From positions 1 through 44,186 of IMG/VR virus record IMGVR_UViG_3300009285_002809: a stretch of 44,186 bases of DNA; one strand, 5' to 3'. Source of the DNA: a virus. The notes beneath the pieces are model-generated. The model had not been told where the DNA came from. It saw nothing but the letters and a program-made list of their open reading frames with translations, and did not search any database. Both the position numbers and the translations under genes were made by a program. Below, piece after piece: positions 8,491-17,445 of this stretch (the stretch's first letter is position 1; every line of letters starts with the position of its first letter).

Positions 8491-10611
8491 TCAGATGCTT
8501 AATTGAAATGAACGACTGCTATTTCCGGCTGTTCCAGCATTGCCATTTGTTCCTCCAGTTCCAGAAGCTCCCATTGTTCCAAAAGTTCCAGCAGTAACCG
8601 TAAGAGAGCCATTATTGGTAAGAGAATTATAAACAAGAATAATCTGTCCTCCGTTGCCGCCAGAACCTCCGCCTCCTCCGGCGCCGTTGTTGTTGCCAAC
8701 TCCGCCGTTGCCTCCGTTTCCTCCGTTAGCTGTGATGGAAGCCGAAGCCCCAATGGTGATGGTTTTAGAGTAGATGGCGATAATCCCTCCGGCTGAACCT
8801 GAACCTCCACCCCCTCCGCCGTTGTTGTCTCCGCCTCCGCCACCTCCTCCGGCTCCAGCCGAGTTATCAAATTTCAAAGTTGCTCCAGTTGCTCCTACAT
8901 CCAGTAGAGTCGCCAGATGCCAGTTGGCGATAAGTTTCACATTGGCCGCGGTCGCAACTCCAGCCGAACCCCCAGCGCCTCCAGCGCCTCCAAGTCCAGC
9001 TCCAGTTTTTCCAGTGCCTCCGGCCACGCCATTAGAACCCAAAGAATTTGATGTCGCGGTTCCATTTGCTCCAGCTGAACCTGCCACGCCGTTAACTGTT
9101 GAACCTGCGCCTCCGGCTCCTCCAGCCACCGAACCTTTTAGATAACCGTCAGCCAAAGCTGCTCCAGCCGAACCTCCGCCCCCGCCCGCGGAACCATCTG
9201 AACCATTGCCGCCGTTGTTTCCATTGGACGCAATTTTTCCTGTGCCGTTAAGAGTGGTGGTTCTGGCAAAAATTCTGTATCTGCCCGGATTAAGAGTAAC
9301 ACCAGTATTTATCACAAGGTCATCATAGTATTTATCGGCAGTCAAAGTGGTGTCTCCGGAAATAGTCGCATCCCCGTCCGAGCCGTCTCCAAAGTTAAAA
9401 ATGCCGTCATCTCCTACGACGTATTGCCGAGTTGTTCCTCCAATCTGAACTGATTTGAAAATACCAGCACCAGCAGTATCTATAGAAGCTACTCCGCCGT
9501 TAATACTAATTGAACCTGCCGTTATCGCTCCCAAGTCCGCCGCGATTGCCGAAAGTTGAGTAACATTCATCTTGGCCGCCGTGATAGTTCCAGTTGCGAT
9601 TTCATTCGCCGTAATCGAACCCGTTACAATATCAGACGCATCAATATTATGCTGTTTATCGTTAACCACAATATAGTTGGCTTCATTCGTGCCATTTTGA
9701 GCGATGGCAATTAAAACTTTTCCGTCACCAACTGCCGTTGCCGCCGTAGTAGTAATCTGAAATGCCGTAGTAGAAACCGCAATATCAAAATAGATATAAG
9801 TCTTCGCAACCATATTACCAGTATTGCTTCCAGTAATGGAATATGAACCTCCGCCCGCAGTCGTCAGCGTGCCTGCCCCCCAAGCAACTGTATCCGCATC
9901 TGTCACCGACCAAGCACCAGAATAAGCCCAGTTATTATTAGCTATATTTACATTGACTGAATTTATCGCTCCAGAAAGTGCGGCAACAGCAACTGAACCT
10001 CCGGTAATCGTGATATTGGTGCAAGTTACCGCCCCAGCTTCGGTTACTCGAAATTCCGCCGTAGCTCGATTTGCAAAAGTATCGCCAGCCCAAAAACGGA
10101 CATCATCTCCGGCAGAAACTGTTGAAGCTATACCCATTGAATTCGCCGTATCCCGAATATGGTCGGAAGCAATCGTAAATCCTCCAATCGTTCCCGTGGT
10201 TGCCGTGATTGAACCTGTAATTGTGACATTTCCATTTCCATCATATTGAATATTATTTGTCGCATCTCCAAAATAGAATTTAACTCTATCGGAATCCGAA
10301 TCATCTATCCCCAGAATGAATCCAGCTCCAGCTCCAGTATTCGTAAAATCTCCATCAGCGATAGTTCCAGCTTTAATAAAAGTGTCGCCATAACCTCCCG
10401 CAACTTTCAAAGTAAGACGGCCTGGATTTACTTTTCCATCTCCTAAAACTAAATCATTTATAAGCCCAACTGAATTTAGTAAGGTATTTCTGATGCGCTG
10501 TGTCCTATCAGAACCTCCGTGATTGTGCATCTGGACAATATCCTCCAGTTCCTGAATGTGTTTCATTATGGCGTCAACGGTTGGAGCAAGTTGGATTGGT
10601 TCAGTTGGCAT
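8491..10611 (-). CDS. tail fibre / appendage protein with Gly-rich C-terminal sheet
   Basis: 706 residues. The N-terminus (residues 1-50) is helical and contains MHNHGGSDRTQRI. A long beta region with short repeats follows (GSITATTGTIGGFTIASD, NEIATGTITAAKMN), then a glycine-rich region from about residue 460 (repeated GGAGGAGG and GGNGGNGG blocks) and a beta C-terminus. Gly-rich sandwiches of this type occur at the tips of some phage fibres. Its start overlaps the upstream stop by one base (TAATG). Likely host-recognition appendage. Confidence 0.65.
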   Translation of the reverse strand: MPTEPIQLAPTVDAIMKHIQELEDIVQMHNHGGSDRTQRIRNTLLNSVGLINDLVLGDGKVNPGRLTLKVAGGYGDTFIKAGTIADGDFTNTGAGAGFILGIDDSDSDRVKFYFGDATNNIQYDGNGNVTITGSITATTGTIGGFTIASDHIRDTANSMGIASTVSAGDDVRFWAGDTFANRATAEFRVTEAGAVTCTNITITGGSVAVAALSGAINSVNVNIANNNWAYSGAWSVTDADTVAWGAGTLTTAGGGSYSITGSNTGNMVAKTYIYFDIAVSTTAFQITTTAATAVGDGKVLIAIAQNGTNEANYIVVNDKQHNIDASDIVTGSITANEIATGTITAAKMNVTQLSAIAADLGAITAGSISINGGVASIDTAGAGIFKSVQIGGTTRQYVVGDDGIFNFGDGSDGDATISGDTTLTADKYYDDLVINTGVTLNPGRYRIFARTTTLNGTGKIASNGNNGGNGSDGSAGGGGGSAGAALADGYLKGSVAGGAGGAGSTVNGVAGSAGANGTATSNSLGSNGVAGGTGKTGAGLGGAGGAGGSAGVATAANVKLIANWHLATLLDVGATGATLKFDNSAGAGGGGGGGDNNGGGGGGSGSAGGIIAIYSKTITIGASASITANGGNGGNGGVGNNNGAGGGGGSGGNGGQIILVYNSLTNNGSLTVTAGTFGTMGASGTGGTNGNAGTAGNSSRSFQLSI

Positions 10612-12293
10612 TAAAGCGGAAGATTATCAGATTCCAATAATAGTCTCTCAAATTGTGGCGAAGTTTCCGTTCCTCGAAGTTCGATAAGAAATTGCACCCA
10701 CTCACTTCTCCGGGAAATCCTAAATAAAGTATTCTGCAAGGCTTGAGATGAAATCGTTCCTAAATCTATAAAATTAAGATAACGAGCGCGGGCCGCTGAA
10801 GTGGAAGCATTGAGAATTAAATCTATTGTGTAAGTATTCGGCGTTCCAGCAGTTATCACTGTTATCTTGGCGATGGCTCCGGCATTCGGCCCCGCGATAA
10901 TTTCCACAAAATCTCCAACGGCGACATTAGCGTTGGTGCCGGTAAAAGTAGTTGAAGTAACCCAAGTTATAGTTTCGTAAGCGGGCAAAGTATTAGAATT
11001 TTGAATTCTATAAGCAATGCGGATTCTGTCAGTTGAGGTATCCAATCGTCTTAATTGAATAAATAATTGTTTGAAAAAAGCCCTGATGCTTTGAGATTGA
11101 AGTTTGGGAGTTATAAAATATCCCCGAACCGAAGTGCTTTCTTCGTCAGATGAAAAAATGGCATATCGAGTTGTTCCCGAATAAACCGTGTAAGCTCTCG
11201 CCCCAACCAAATAACGTCCCTGGGTAGGATTGGTATATTTTATAGCTCCGACTTCCGAAAGTTCTCCTTGAGAATAATCAGTCCCTATCGCAAGTCCATG
11301 GGTATGAATGAGATTTTGATTTTCTGCGTCAAAAGTCCAAATTCCATCTAGGATTCTTTGGGAACTCAAAACTGGAATCCAAGTTGAAGAAGCTCCGAAA
11401 GTCACCAGAATTTTTACAATGTTGTTGTCAACAATTACTCCGTTGGGATGAATGTTAGAAAGCGGAAAACCTAATTCAACATTGGGAAATTGCTGAACTG
11501 TTCTAAAACCTTGCCCCGTGAATCTTTTTATTTCGCCTTTTTTGGTAATGATATACGGAATCCCATACACGATAAATCCAGCCAAAACCTGAATATCGCC
11601 AACGGGAAATTTATCGTTATAGGCAGTTGAAGTCCTATCCCAAGTATAAACGGCAGTTTCCGTGCCATCGGTATTTTGTCCGCAGATATACGCAAAATCA
11701 CCCGATACTAAAATAAAATCAGCTTGAAAATTCGCTGGCAGAGTCAAATCAGGGTCAACAACCAATGTTCCATCCCAAGTATTTATAAATCTTCCATCTG
11801 TTATTAAAAGTGCGCCTGCCAAAATAGCCATACGATGAGGCACGGATTGCATGGCCGAACCTAATGCTGTCACCGTCCACCAATTTGTAGTCCAAGCTCC
11901 CCCAGTAAGCCGGTCAATATTGGTTGCCGTAGGAACTAAAAGCTGTCCGGCAAAATCAATCATGTCGTATAACGGAGCCGAAGGTGAAGAAGCGATGGCA
12001 TCCTGCGTCCATCCCGCTTCGGGATTGGTATTTGTAGTCTTAAAAAGTTTTCCCCCGTTCACCCACCATCTGTCCGTGCTATCGGCGGACGACCTTAAAA
12101 AAGCGACTGGAGTGGTTAAATCAACATCCCCCGTAGCGGAATTAAAAATCGAAGAAAAGGAATCTCCCAGCATAATTTTCCCTTTCTCGCGCTCCAAGTC
12201 TATATGTCTGGTCGCCCAAATATTGCCGACTGATTCTCCTTTGTGAATACCGGAAAATCTTCGTTCTTCAGTTGGTATTTGAATAGTTGGCAT
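10611..12293 (-). CDS. propeller-like tail hub / DNA-stabilisation protein
   Basis: 560 residues, beta-rich with recurring blade-like units (WTTNWWTVTALGSAMQS, FAYICGQNTDGTETAVYTWD, VLAGFIVYGIPYIITKKG). This resembles the beta-propeller head-closure/nozzle proteins of P22-like (gp10) or T7-like phages. It lies just upstream of fibre and adaptor genes, as expected for a hub. The match is by repeat pattern and context only; a structure prediction would be decisive. Confidence 0.45.
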   Translation of the reverse strand: MPTIQIPTEERRFSGIHKGESVGNIWATRHIDLEREKGKIMLGDSFSSIFNSATGDVDLTTPVAFLRSSADSTDRWWVNGGKLFKTTNTNPEAGWTQDAIASSPSAPLYDMIDFAGQLLVPTATNIDRLTGGAWTTNWWTVTALGSAMQSVPHRMAILAGALLITDGRFINTWDGTLVVDPDLTLPANFQADFILVSGDFAYICGQNTDGTETAVYTWDRTSTAYNDKFPVGDIQVLAGFIVYGIPYIITKKGEIKRFTGQGFRTVQQFPNVELGFPLSNIHPNGVIVDNNIVKILVTFGASSTWIPVLSSQRILDGIWTFDAENQNLIHTHGLAIGTDYSQGELSEVGAIKYTNPTQGRYLVGARAYTVYSGTTRYAIFSSDEESTSVRGYFITPKLQSQSIRAFFKQLFIQLRRLDTSTDRIRIAYRIQNSNTLPAYETITWVTSTTFTGTNANVAVGDFVEIIAGPNAGAIAKITVITAGTPNTYTIDLILNASTSAARARYLNFIDLGTISSQALQNTLFRISRRSEWVQFLIELRGTETSPQFERLLLESDNLPL

Positions 12294-12360
12294 AAATTAA
12301 AAACGGGCAAAAAATATATCCATAATCTTGGACTTTGTTTTTCATAAAATTGTCAAATAA

Positions 12361-12819
12361 CTAACGGCTCCACTCTGCCACCGTAACCGTAGCAGTGCCT
12401 CCCACTTCGGTTGAAGAAGCGATAGCGTTTATAGAACCAAGGAAAAGATTTTTTCCAGGGATAAGTTCATAACAAGTCGCGGGATTAAGAAGATAGTTAG
12501 TCAACATCGCGCTTCCCGTAGGGGCATCAACGCCAAAATTCAGATAAATTTCGCCGCTGGGATGAGTATTGCATATTACGGCGTAAGTTCTAGTAGTCGA
12601 AGTAGCTAATATCACATTGCTTTGGGTAGTACTGACGGTGGCCGCTCCCGAAGTCGCCACTCTTCCAAGTTGTGAAACCAGAGGATTGTTATAATCTGAA
12701 CCAAAAGTTGCTGGAGGAGTTGCTGGAGGAGTTGCTGGAGGAACTTCTTTCTGAATATAAATAAAACTGGAAACTATAAGCGATATTCCAAGAATTGAAC
12801 TAGCTATTATGGTTTTCAT
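12361..12819 (-). CDS. small surface protein with N-terminal anchor
   Basis: 152 residues. MKTIIASSILGISLIVSSFIY is a membrane or signal segment, followed by three PPAT repeats and a beta-rich domain (NVILATSTTRTYAVICNTHP, EIYLNFGV). Two cysteines may pair. Similar 'ATST' beta domains occur in the 245-aa protein next to the capsid gene, so both may be related head decoration or anchored proteins. Its start lies 20 bp inside the upstream gene. Confidence 0.5.
   Translation of the reverse strand: MKTIIASSILGISLIVSSFIYIQKEVPPATPPATPPATFGSDYNNPLVSQLGRVATSGAATVSTTQSNVILATSTTRTYAVICNTHPSGEIYLNFGVDAPTGSAMLTNYLLNPATCYELIPGKNLFLGSINAIASSTEVGGTATVTVAEWSR
12707..12742 (+). repeat. three tandem 12-bp repeats
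   Basis: GTTGCTGGAGGA is repeated three times without a break. On the coding (minus) strand it gives the PPAT repeats of the small anchored protein. Copy number could vary by slippage, changing the linker length. Confidence 0.9.
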
Positions 12820-13258
12820 CTTCTAAGTTTTGAGGAAAACGGATTTCATCCGGCACAGGAAGTTCGTTGATGTCATTTGCGATTGTTTCAACGTCTATCG
12901 TGTTATCCAGTTGATATTCCGTAAGGCGCTGGGTGGAGATTCCTCTCTGTTGGGCCACTATGACAAGCTTATTTCTGGGAATCATTTTGGCGACTATCTG
13001 GAATCTTTTTACTTCGGTCAGTTTTTTCCCTTCCTTAACCCATTCTTTTTCAGTAGTGTCTTTCAAAGCGGGAACGCCGTGTCCGTTATCGAATCCGTAA
13101 ATATCTTTTCCACCCTTGGATTCAACCCGATAGATATTAGCAAGTAGATGTTCTCCAGCTTTGTCCCAAATCCAACTTGCTCCTGGCGGGATGGAGAATA
13201 CGTATCCCTCAAATGAGTTTAATTTAATGTCTTTTTTGGTAATGTTTTTTACATACAT
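12800..13258 (-). CDS. hypothetical head/neck-region protein
   Basis: 152 residues, mixed alpha/beta with no recognised domain. The N-terminal half is beta-like (NITKKDIKLNSFEGYVFSIP, WIWDKAGEHLL) and the C-terminal half basic then acidic. It overlaps the next gene by 20 bp. In the 53-bp gap before it, a 5-bp AGCCG/CGGCT inverted repeat could form a weak hairpin in the leader. Position between capsid and hub genes suggests a neck or head protein. Confidence 0.45.
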   Translation of the reverse strand: MYVKNITKKDIKLNSFEGYVFSIPPGASWIWDKAGEHLLANIYRVESKGGKDIYGFDNGHGVPALKDTTEKEWVKEGKKLTEVKRFQIVAKMIPRNKLVIVAQQRGISTQRLTEYQLDNTIDVETIANDINELPVPDEIRFPQNLEDENHNS

Positions 13259-13311
13259 ATTTTACAGCCGTATTTTTACGTTCTCGGCTAAGAACTGTAT
13301 TAGTTTTTAAT

Positions 13312-13539
13312 TTACTTTACTTTTTTCCCCAATTTAATTGGACGACCAAATACTTTTTCTTCTTTGCTCACTTTAACTTTCTCAAACTCCAAATAAGGAG
13401 AAACTTTTTTTAAGAGTTTCATTTCCGCTTCGTTTACTTCTTCGGTTTTTCCCTTATGAAGCTCAAAATCAAATCCGTGCGTAGCCACGGTATAGATTCT
13501 GTCTTGGTCTTCGGGGTCTTTGACAAGATATTTTGTCAT
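13312..13539 (-). CDS. small basic hypothetical protein
   Basis: 75 residues, Lys/Glu-rich, with MTKYLVKDPEDQDRIYTVAT at the N-terminus and a very basic C-terminus (GRPIKLGKKVK). No family recognised. It lies downstream of a perfect 32-bp palindrome and is read in the late operon. Confidence 0.5.
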   Translation of the reverse strand: MTKYLVKDPEDQDRIYTVATHGFDFELHKGKTEEVNEAEMKLLKKVSPYLEFEKVKVSKEEKVFGRPIKLGKKVK

Positions 13540-13605
13540 ATGTTTATTATTTTTTTAATTTTTCGACTTTTGGTTTATTTTTTTGGTTTATTCTCTAATC
13601 TCTAT

Positions 13606-13637
13606 TTTGGCTGGGGAGTCGCGACTCCCCAGCCAAA
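13606..13637. repeat. perfect 32-bp palindrome between late genes
   Basis: Arms TTTGGCTGGGGAGTCG and CGACTCCCCAGCCAAA are exact inverses with no spacer. It begins 8 bp after the stop of the 245-aa gene. The RNA hairpin would be very stable, but no T-tract follows on either strand, so it is not a standard intrinsic terminator. It may be an mRNA-stabilising or processing hairpin separating high capsid-region expression from downstream genes. Confidence 0.85.
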
Positions 13638-13645
13638 GATAAAGA

Positions 13646-14383
13646 CTATTGTCCTGCCTGCTTGAATCTCATATAGCGGAAGAAAGCGTCAACCACAGTC
13701 CGATTGGTTGAAGTAGCTCCATCGCAAGAATTCTGAATGACAACCGATGAACCCGCCGCTCCCACGCAGTTCGTGGAAGGCGACCGGACGTTGAAAGTAA
13801 GATATTCATTGTTTTTCAGCAACATCCAAGTCGTAGTAGCGCGTTGCAACAGGGTATTAGTCGCATTGTTGCCGCTAACAAAAGCTTCACCTGGGGAAGG
13901 AGCTGTCCCAAATGAGAAGAGATAGCCCGCATATTGGGAAGCCGAACCCACTACCATTGGCCGAGTTCCAGTAGCTACCGTAGTCGAAGCAATGGCGAAT
14001 CTCTCAATGTTTCCCGCTAAAGTTCCTTGTATCGGAGAAGCGTTATCTTGAAGTGAATTCGCCGTTGAAGTAGCGGCGAAATAAACCAAAGTGCTAGTAG
14101 CCAAAGTTCTTCCCACCATTCCCGTTCCAGTCAGGTCAAGAAAAATATCTCCGCCAGTTCTATTCTGATAAGCACAGCTTGAGGTCGCGGCCTCAATCGC
14201 GCAGCTTCCGTAACCCATCACAACTGGATTTAAGTCAGACTGAAACGGGTCGGCGTTCAGTTCAAGTTCGTGCAGTCCCGTAACACCACCTAAGACTGGC
14301 TTGCTGCTGAATCCGATATAAGCCAGCACCAAGAGAATACCAGCCAACAAGCCAGCCAAGATGTAGAATTGTGTTTTGTTCAT
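13646..14383 (-). CDS. anchored 'ATST'-rich capsid-region protein
   Basis: 245 residues. An N-terminal membrane segment (FYILAGLLAGILLVLAYIGF) is followed by a beta-rich domain with repeated AATSS, LATSTL, AATSTAN and ATSTN motifs. The gene follows the major capsid gene directly, which in phages is a common place for decoration or minor head proteins, but the hydrophobic N-terminus is unusual for a head protein. The 'ATST' style recurs in the 834-aa fibre and the 152-aa protein at 12.4 kb. Function unknown. Confidence 0.55.
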   Translation of the reverse strand: MNKTQFYILAGLLAGILLVLAYIGFSSKPVLGGVTGLHELELNADPFQSDLNPVVMGYGSCAIEAATSSCAYQNRTGGDIFLDLTGTGMVGRTLATSTLVYFAATSTANSLQDNASPIQGTLAGNIERFAIASTTVATGTRPMVVGSASQYAGYLFSFGTAPSPGEAFVSGNNATNTLLQRATTTWMLLKNNEYLTFNVRSPSTNCVGAAGSSVVIQNSCDGATSTNRTVVDAFFRYMRFKQAGQ

Positions 14384-14406
14384 AGGTGGCTAAATTAAGC
14401 TAGTAA

Positions 14407-15390
14407 TCAGCCGGAATAAGTAGAACTATCTCCCAAACTTCCCCAGACCCCTCTCCAGTCATACGAACATACTCCCAAATCAAGAATAATGTCGAAGAGT
14501 TTGGATTTGGTATCTTTATCCACCAGAACTTCCAAATCTGGCCCTGCTGATACGACTATTGCAAGTTTAGCCCAAGCTGGAGCAACCAAGAACCATTGAG
14601 TGTTTGAACCCACTCCCGAAGCGGAAATTCCCAAATCCAGCCAAGAAGAAGACATAACTTTCATGTATCCGCCAGAGTAGATGTTGATGTCGTTGTTCGC
14701 AGTCGCGGAACGCTGGTCTGATTTGGTAATTATCTGGGCGGTTTTATCGTTGTTGATTCCAACCACTAGATAAATTTCTCCAGGAGCAACCATTGGCACG
14801 CCGTCATCTTGAAGCTGGTTCAAGAGAGCGATGCGTCCTGTTTCCACATTGGTTTCAGTCAAAGGAATCGAAGTTCCCGAAGCGTTGGATTGCGCCGTCC
14901 CGCCGTCAGAACGAGGATGAGAAGTTGAAGCCAAAGCCACTCCATCCCCGTAAGGCACGACTCGCGTCCCGCCCGTAACTCCAGAACCCGATGTGAAAGC
15001 CCGATTGAAGATTTGTCCTCCCGCGCGGGACATATAAACTCTGACTGCGGTAGTAAGGTCATTATTCTCACTGAAAGAATCGGCAAAATCTCTGTAAAGT
15101 AAGGTCTGTCTGGTTATTTCAATACGGCCTCCGACTGGTTCTTGAGTTACCGAAGTGTCATATAACTTATATCTGTTCAGAGAAGGAATAGCGGAACCAT
15201 CAGAGAATCTCTGAAGGAATCCCGCTCCTGTTTTCCCTGAAAAGTTGGAAGTCAAATCGTTAGAGCGCGTGGCTTTAACGACTGGCTCCCATCCATTTAC
15301 TTGTGAGAGAGGCGTTTGCGAGAAGAACTCAACAAATGTAACTCCTACTCCTCGTATCGCATCCCCCCAAGTCGCGATGTTTTCTGGCAT
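14407..15390 (-). CDS. major capsid protein (HK97-fold type)
   Basis: 327 residues. Length, position after the scaffold and decoration genes and an evenly mixed alpha/beta composition fit an HK97-fold capsid protein. Segments such as GGRIEITRQTLLYRDFADSF (about residue 88) and the central spine-helix-like region with AVRVYMSRAGGQIFNRAF support this. No Shine-Dalgarno site is present; the start follows AAATTACTTAA. No protease domain precedes it, so head maturation may be scaffold-based without cleavage. Confidence 0.7.
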   Translation of the reverse strand: MPENIATWGDAIRGVGVTFVEFFSQTPLSQVNGWEPVVKATRSNDLTSNFSGKTGAGFLQRFSDGSAIPSLNRYKLYDTSVTQEPVGGRIEITRQTLLYRDFADSFSENNDLTTAVRVYMSRAGGQIFNRAFTSGSGVTGGTRVVPYGDGVALASTSHPRSDGGTAQSNASGTSIPLTETNVETGRIALLNQLQDDGVPMVAPGEIYLVVGINNDKTAQIITKSDQRSATANNDINIYSGGYMKVMSSSWLDLGISASGVGSNTQWFLVAPAWAKLAIVVSAGPDLEVLVDKDTKSKLFDIILDLGVCSYDWRGVWGSLGDSSTYSG

Positions 15391-15412
15391 TTAAGTAATT
15401 TAATTCCAATAA

Positions 15413-16006
15413 TTAAGAAGCGGCATTTGCGCCTCGCGGGAATCCTTCCACAACCATTACCAGCACTCGTGCCGAAGTTCCGGTCTGCGCTCCTTCAGGG
15501 TCAACTCCCAAAATGGCAAGACCTCTTTCGGTTGATTGAGTAACTGTTACCGAAGTTTCCAATACTCGACCAGCGTTCGCTCCCGTGTCTGGGTCAGCGA
15601 AAGCTCCAATGCGGGCTATGGCAGTGGTATGCACTGCGGCTGATAGCGGAGCCGACCATACTGCGCCAACCGTAACATCAACTTTGGCGTAAATTTGGGC
15701 AACAGTTTCGTTATCTGCGGCAACCGTAACCGTGTCATTTGTACCCGAATCAAAATCCACACTTCGTCCGTTAGCTCGTCCGAAACCTACACAAATGCCC
15801 AAAATTTTATCACCTGCGGCATTATATCTTCTCACAACACTGCCGTTTCCAGCAGCTTGTGCGGCGACAGCCACAACATCACCTATTCTCATCACCCCAG
15901 AGTTTGTGATTATCGTATTTTTCATAACTGGGCCAGCTCTATCCGCGCCTCCGATTACGATTGCGGTATCACCACTCCAAGGCGAATTTTTTCGTATTAA
16001 CGGCAT
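15413..16006 (-). CDS. head decoration / stabilisation-type protein
   Basis: 197 residues, beta-rich, Ala/Val/Gly-rich, with no signal peptide. The composition and its place between scaffold and capsid genes match phage head-decoration or capsid-stabilising proteins. Regions such as MRIGDVVAVAAQAAGNGSVV and ILGICVGFGRANG suggest a beta-barrel. Start follows AACTTAAA without a Shine-Dalgarno site. Confidence 0.55.
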   Translation of the reverse strand: MPLIRKNSPWSGDTAIVIGGADRAGPVMKNTIITNSGVMRIGDVVAVAAQAAGNGSVVRRYNAAGDKILGICVGFGRANGRSVDFDSGTNDTVTVAADNETVAQIYAKVDVTVGAVWSAPLSAAVHTTAIARIGAFADPDTGANAGRVLETSVTVTQSTERGLAILGVDPEGAQTGTSARVLVMVVEGFPRGANAAS

Positions 16007-16023
16007 TTTAAGTTAAATTAAAT

Positions 16024-16761
16024 TTATAATTCTATCTCAAGCGCTGAGTCATAAAACCCTTTCGCTTTCATATGCGCTTCGTGTTTTTTAAGAAGCGCTC
16101 CGTATTCTTTTTCTGTTTTACCAAGAGCTTTAGCTATCTGTTGTTCTCCAGGAGTCAATTCAGTTTCAGAAGATTCAATTTTGATTTTGGGAGAATAAGA
16201 AACTGAAGTCTGAAATTTCCCCAAGACATTTGCGTTTTCTCTCGCTACCCGTTCCGCTTCAGCTTGAGCTTCTTCAGGATGCAAGGCCAGATAACTTCGT
16301 CTTAAAGCGTCCCGATATGAAAGACCTTTCCGAGCTAAACGGGTGACATCTTCCGAAATTTCAGTCCAATCTTTTTCCAATCCAGGCCATTTGGAAAGGG
16401 CTTCGACAACAGCGGAACGCAATTCATTGCGTTTTTCCGTATTCCGTTCTTCTTCCATCTTGGCCACCCTTGAAGCCAAATCGCCTTTCTCTTTGGTTTC
16501 CAGAAGTTGCTCAACGAGTTCAGGGTCTTTAAGAATTTTGTCCAATAAAGGAGCGTGAGTTTCGTAAAGTTTGGCCTTCTCGTTGAGGTCGTTGAATCGG
16601 TCTACATCAACGATTCGCTTGTCTTTTGGAGGATTTTTAAGCAGTTCCTCCGCCAGCTCCTCCGGTGTTTTTACGGGTTCACTCCCAACAGGAGGGGTTT
16701 GTGGATTGGGCAAGTCCCCAGTTCCTTCTGGTTCTTTAACGCCCGCTTCTTCATTTGCCAT
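16024..16761 (-). CDS. scaffolding protein
   Basis: 245 residues, strongly charged and mostly helical. An acidic Pro-rich N-terminus (KEPEGTGDLPNPQTPPVGSE) is followed by a long helical core (ELAEELLKNPPKDKRIVDVD; EKGDLASRVAKMEEERNTEK) and a polar C-terminus. This profile, with its position before the capsid gene, is typical of phage scaffolds. It is the first gene after a terminator and may have its own promoter or depend on read-through. Confidence 0.65.
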   Translation of the reverse strand: MANEEAGVKEPEGTGDLPNPQTPPVGSEPVKTPEELAEELLKNPPKDKRIVDVDRFNDLNEKAKLYETHAPLLDKILKDPELVEQLLETKEKGDLASRVAKMEEERNTEKRNELRSAVVEALSKWPGLEKDWTEISEDVTRLARKGLSYRDALRRSYLALHPEEAQAEAERVARENANVLGKFQTSVSYSPKIKIESSETELTPGEQQIAKALGKTEKEYGALLKKHEAHMKAKGFYDSALEIEL

Positions 16762-16806
16762 GTTTAACAGCTAATTATTACGCCTTTAGCCTAGGCCTTA
16801 ACAAAT

Positions 16807-16833
16807 AAAAAACCTGACCTATTAAGCGTCAGG
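16807..16833 (-). terminator. intrinsic terminator before the scaffold gene
   Basis: On the minus strand CCTGAC, a 9-nt loop and GTCAGG form a hairpin followed directly by TTTTTT (16812-16807). It would stop or attenuate transcription coming from terminase-portal about 46 bp before the scaffold start. Confidence 0.7.
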
Positions 16834-16846
16834 GCTAAATCTAAAA

Positions 16847-16852
16847 ATTATA
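16847..16852 (-). promoter_or_regulatory. possible leftward -10 element for the capsid operon
   Basis: TATAAT on the minus strand, with TTAAGA 18 bp upstream as a weak -35. Transcription would start near 16840, just before the terminator hairpin, which would then act as an attenuator. The AT-rich context makes chance likely. Confidence 0.3.
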
Positions 16853-16944
16853 TGTCAGGCTATAACTAACTCTTAATTCAGAAATAGCATATCCTTACCG
16901 CAAGTCAATAGCTTCACAACGAGGACTGTGCAAAACTAATTTTC

Positions 16945-17008
16945 TTGAGAGAAGCGAAGTCAGGCCCTGACAATATCTGACTCGCTCCCCTAGAGGCGCC
17001 TCTCTCAA
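16945..17008. other. folded element in the portal-scaffold gap
   Basis: The gap between 17,088 and 16,761 has no gene. TTGAGAGA (16945-16952) pairs with TCTCTCAA (17001-17008) and encloses a 10-bp helix with one bulge (16953-16963 with 16977-16986) and a 12-bp palindrome AGAGGCGCCTCT that gives an alternative fold. I tried a tRNA cloverleaf and found no T-loop or anticodon arm. Likely an untranslated mRNA structure in the late transcript. Confidence 0.55.
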
Positions 17009-17087
17009 AAAAACTATCAATAATGCCACATTTTGTGATGTTTTAATTTTTTACCAATCATGTTCTTTAATTTTTTATGTCTATATT

Positions 17088-17219
17088 TCACTTTTTCTTT
17101 TTATGTTTTGGCTTGCCTTCTACGGCTCTCATAATAGTCGCACAATAAGCCGCAGGGTCTCTTTTCGACCTATTGGCATTCATACAAGCTGCAAAATTTT
17201 TATACCCCGCGAATGGCAT
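17088..17219 (-). CDS. 43-residue Cys/His basic protein
   Basis: Starts MPFAGYKNFAACMNANRSKR, contains DPAAYCATIMRAVEGK and ends in a Lys run. The 'F-x-x-C ... D-P-x-A-Y-C-x-x-I' pattern recurs, as I recall, in phage structural and protease-associated proteins, either as a domain or a small gene. It overlaps the upstream gene by 20 bp in another frame. It closes the terminase-portal cluster. Confidence 0.6.
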   Translation of the reverse strand: MPFAGYKNFAACMNANRSKRDPAAYCATIMRAVEGKPKHKKKK

Positions 17220-17445
17220 TTAGATAATTAATAATATGCTGTTTTTGAGCTTTAATTCGACGAATTAAACTCTCGTTTTCTTTTATTTTTTCAAGTGCTT
17301 TTTCAGAACCTATCGCTTCTCTTCCTTGCGCCGTTTTAAGATAAGCGATAGACATTTCCAAATCCACAATTTGTTCGCAAAAAGCTTTATACTTTTCTTT
17401 CGGAAAATTTTCAGAAACTTGTTTTTCTATTTCAGCCCAATTCAT
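17200..17445 (-). CDS. small helical protein downstream of portal
   Basis: 81 residues, nearly all helix with a Lys/Glu-rich coiled-coil-like middle (EKALEKIKENESLIRRIKAQ). It overlaps its upstream neighbour by 14 bp. Function unknown; probably a packaging or head-assembly accessory made with the portal. Confidence 0.55.
   Translation of the reverse strand: MNWAEIEKQVSENFPKEKYKAFCEQIVDLEMSIAYLKTAQGREAIGSEKALEKIKENESLIRRIKAQKQHIINYLNAIRGV

Noticed and set aside
8774-9145. Pro-rich rightward ORF
   Set aside because: Shadow of the Gly-rich fibre end; composition follows the repeat.
8491-9300. CRISPR array
   Set aside because: Repeats are irregular Gly codons of a coding frame, with no even spacers.
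16945-17008. tRNA gene
   Set aside because: No anticodon arm, T-loop or CCA-like end could be formed.
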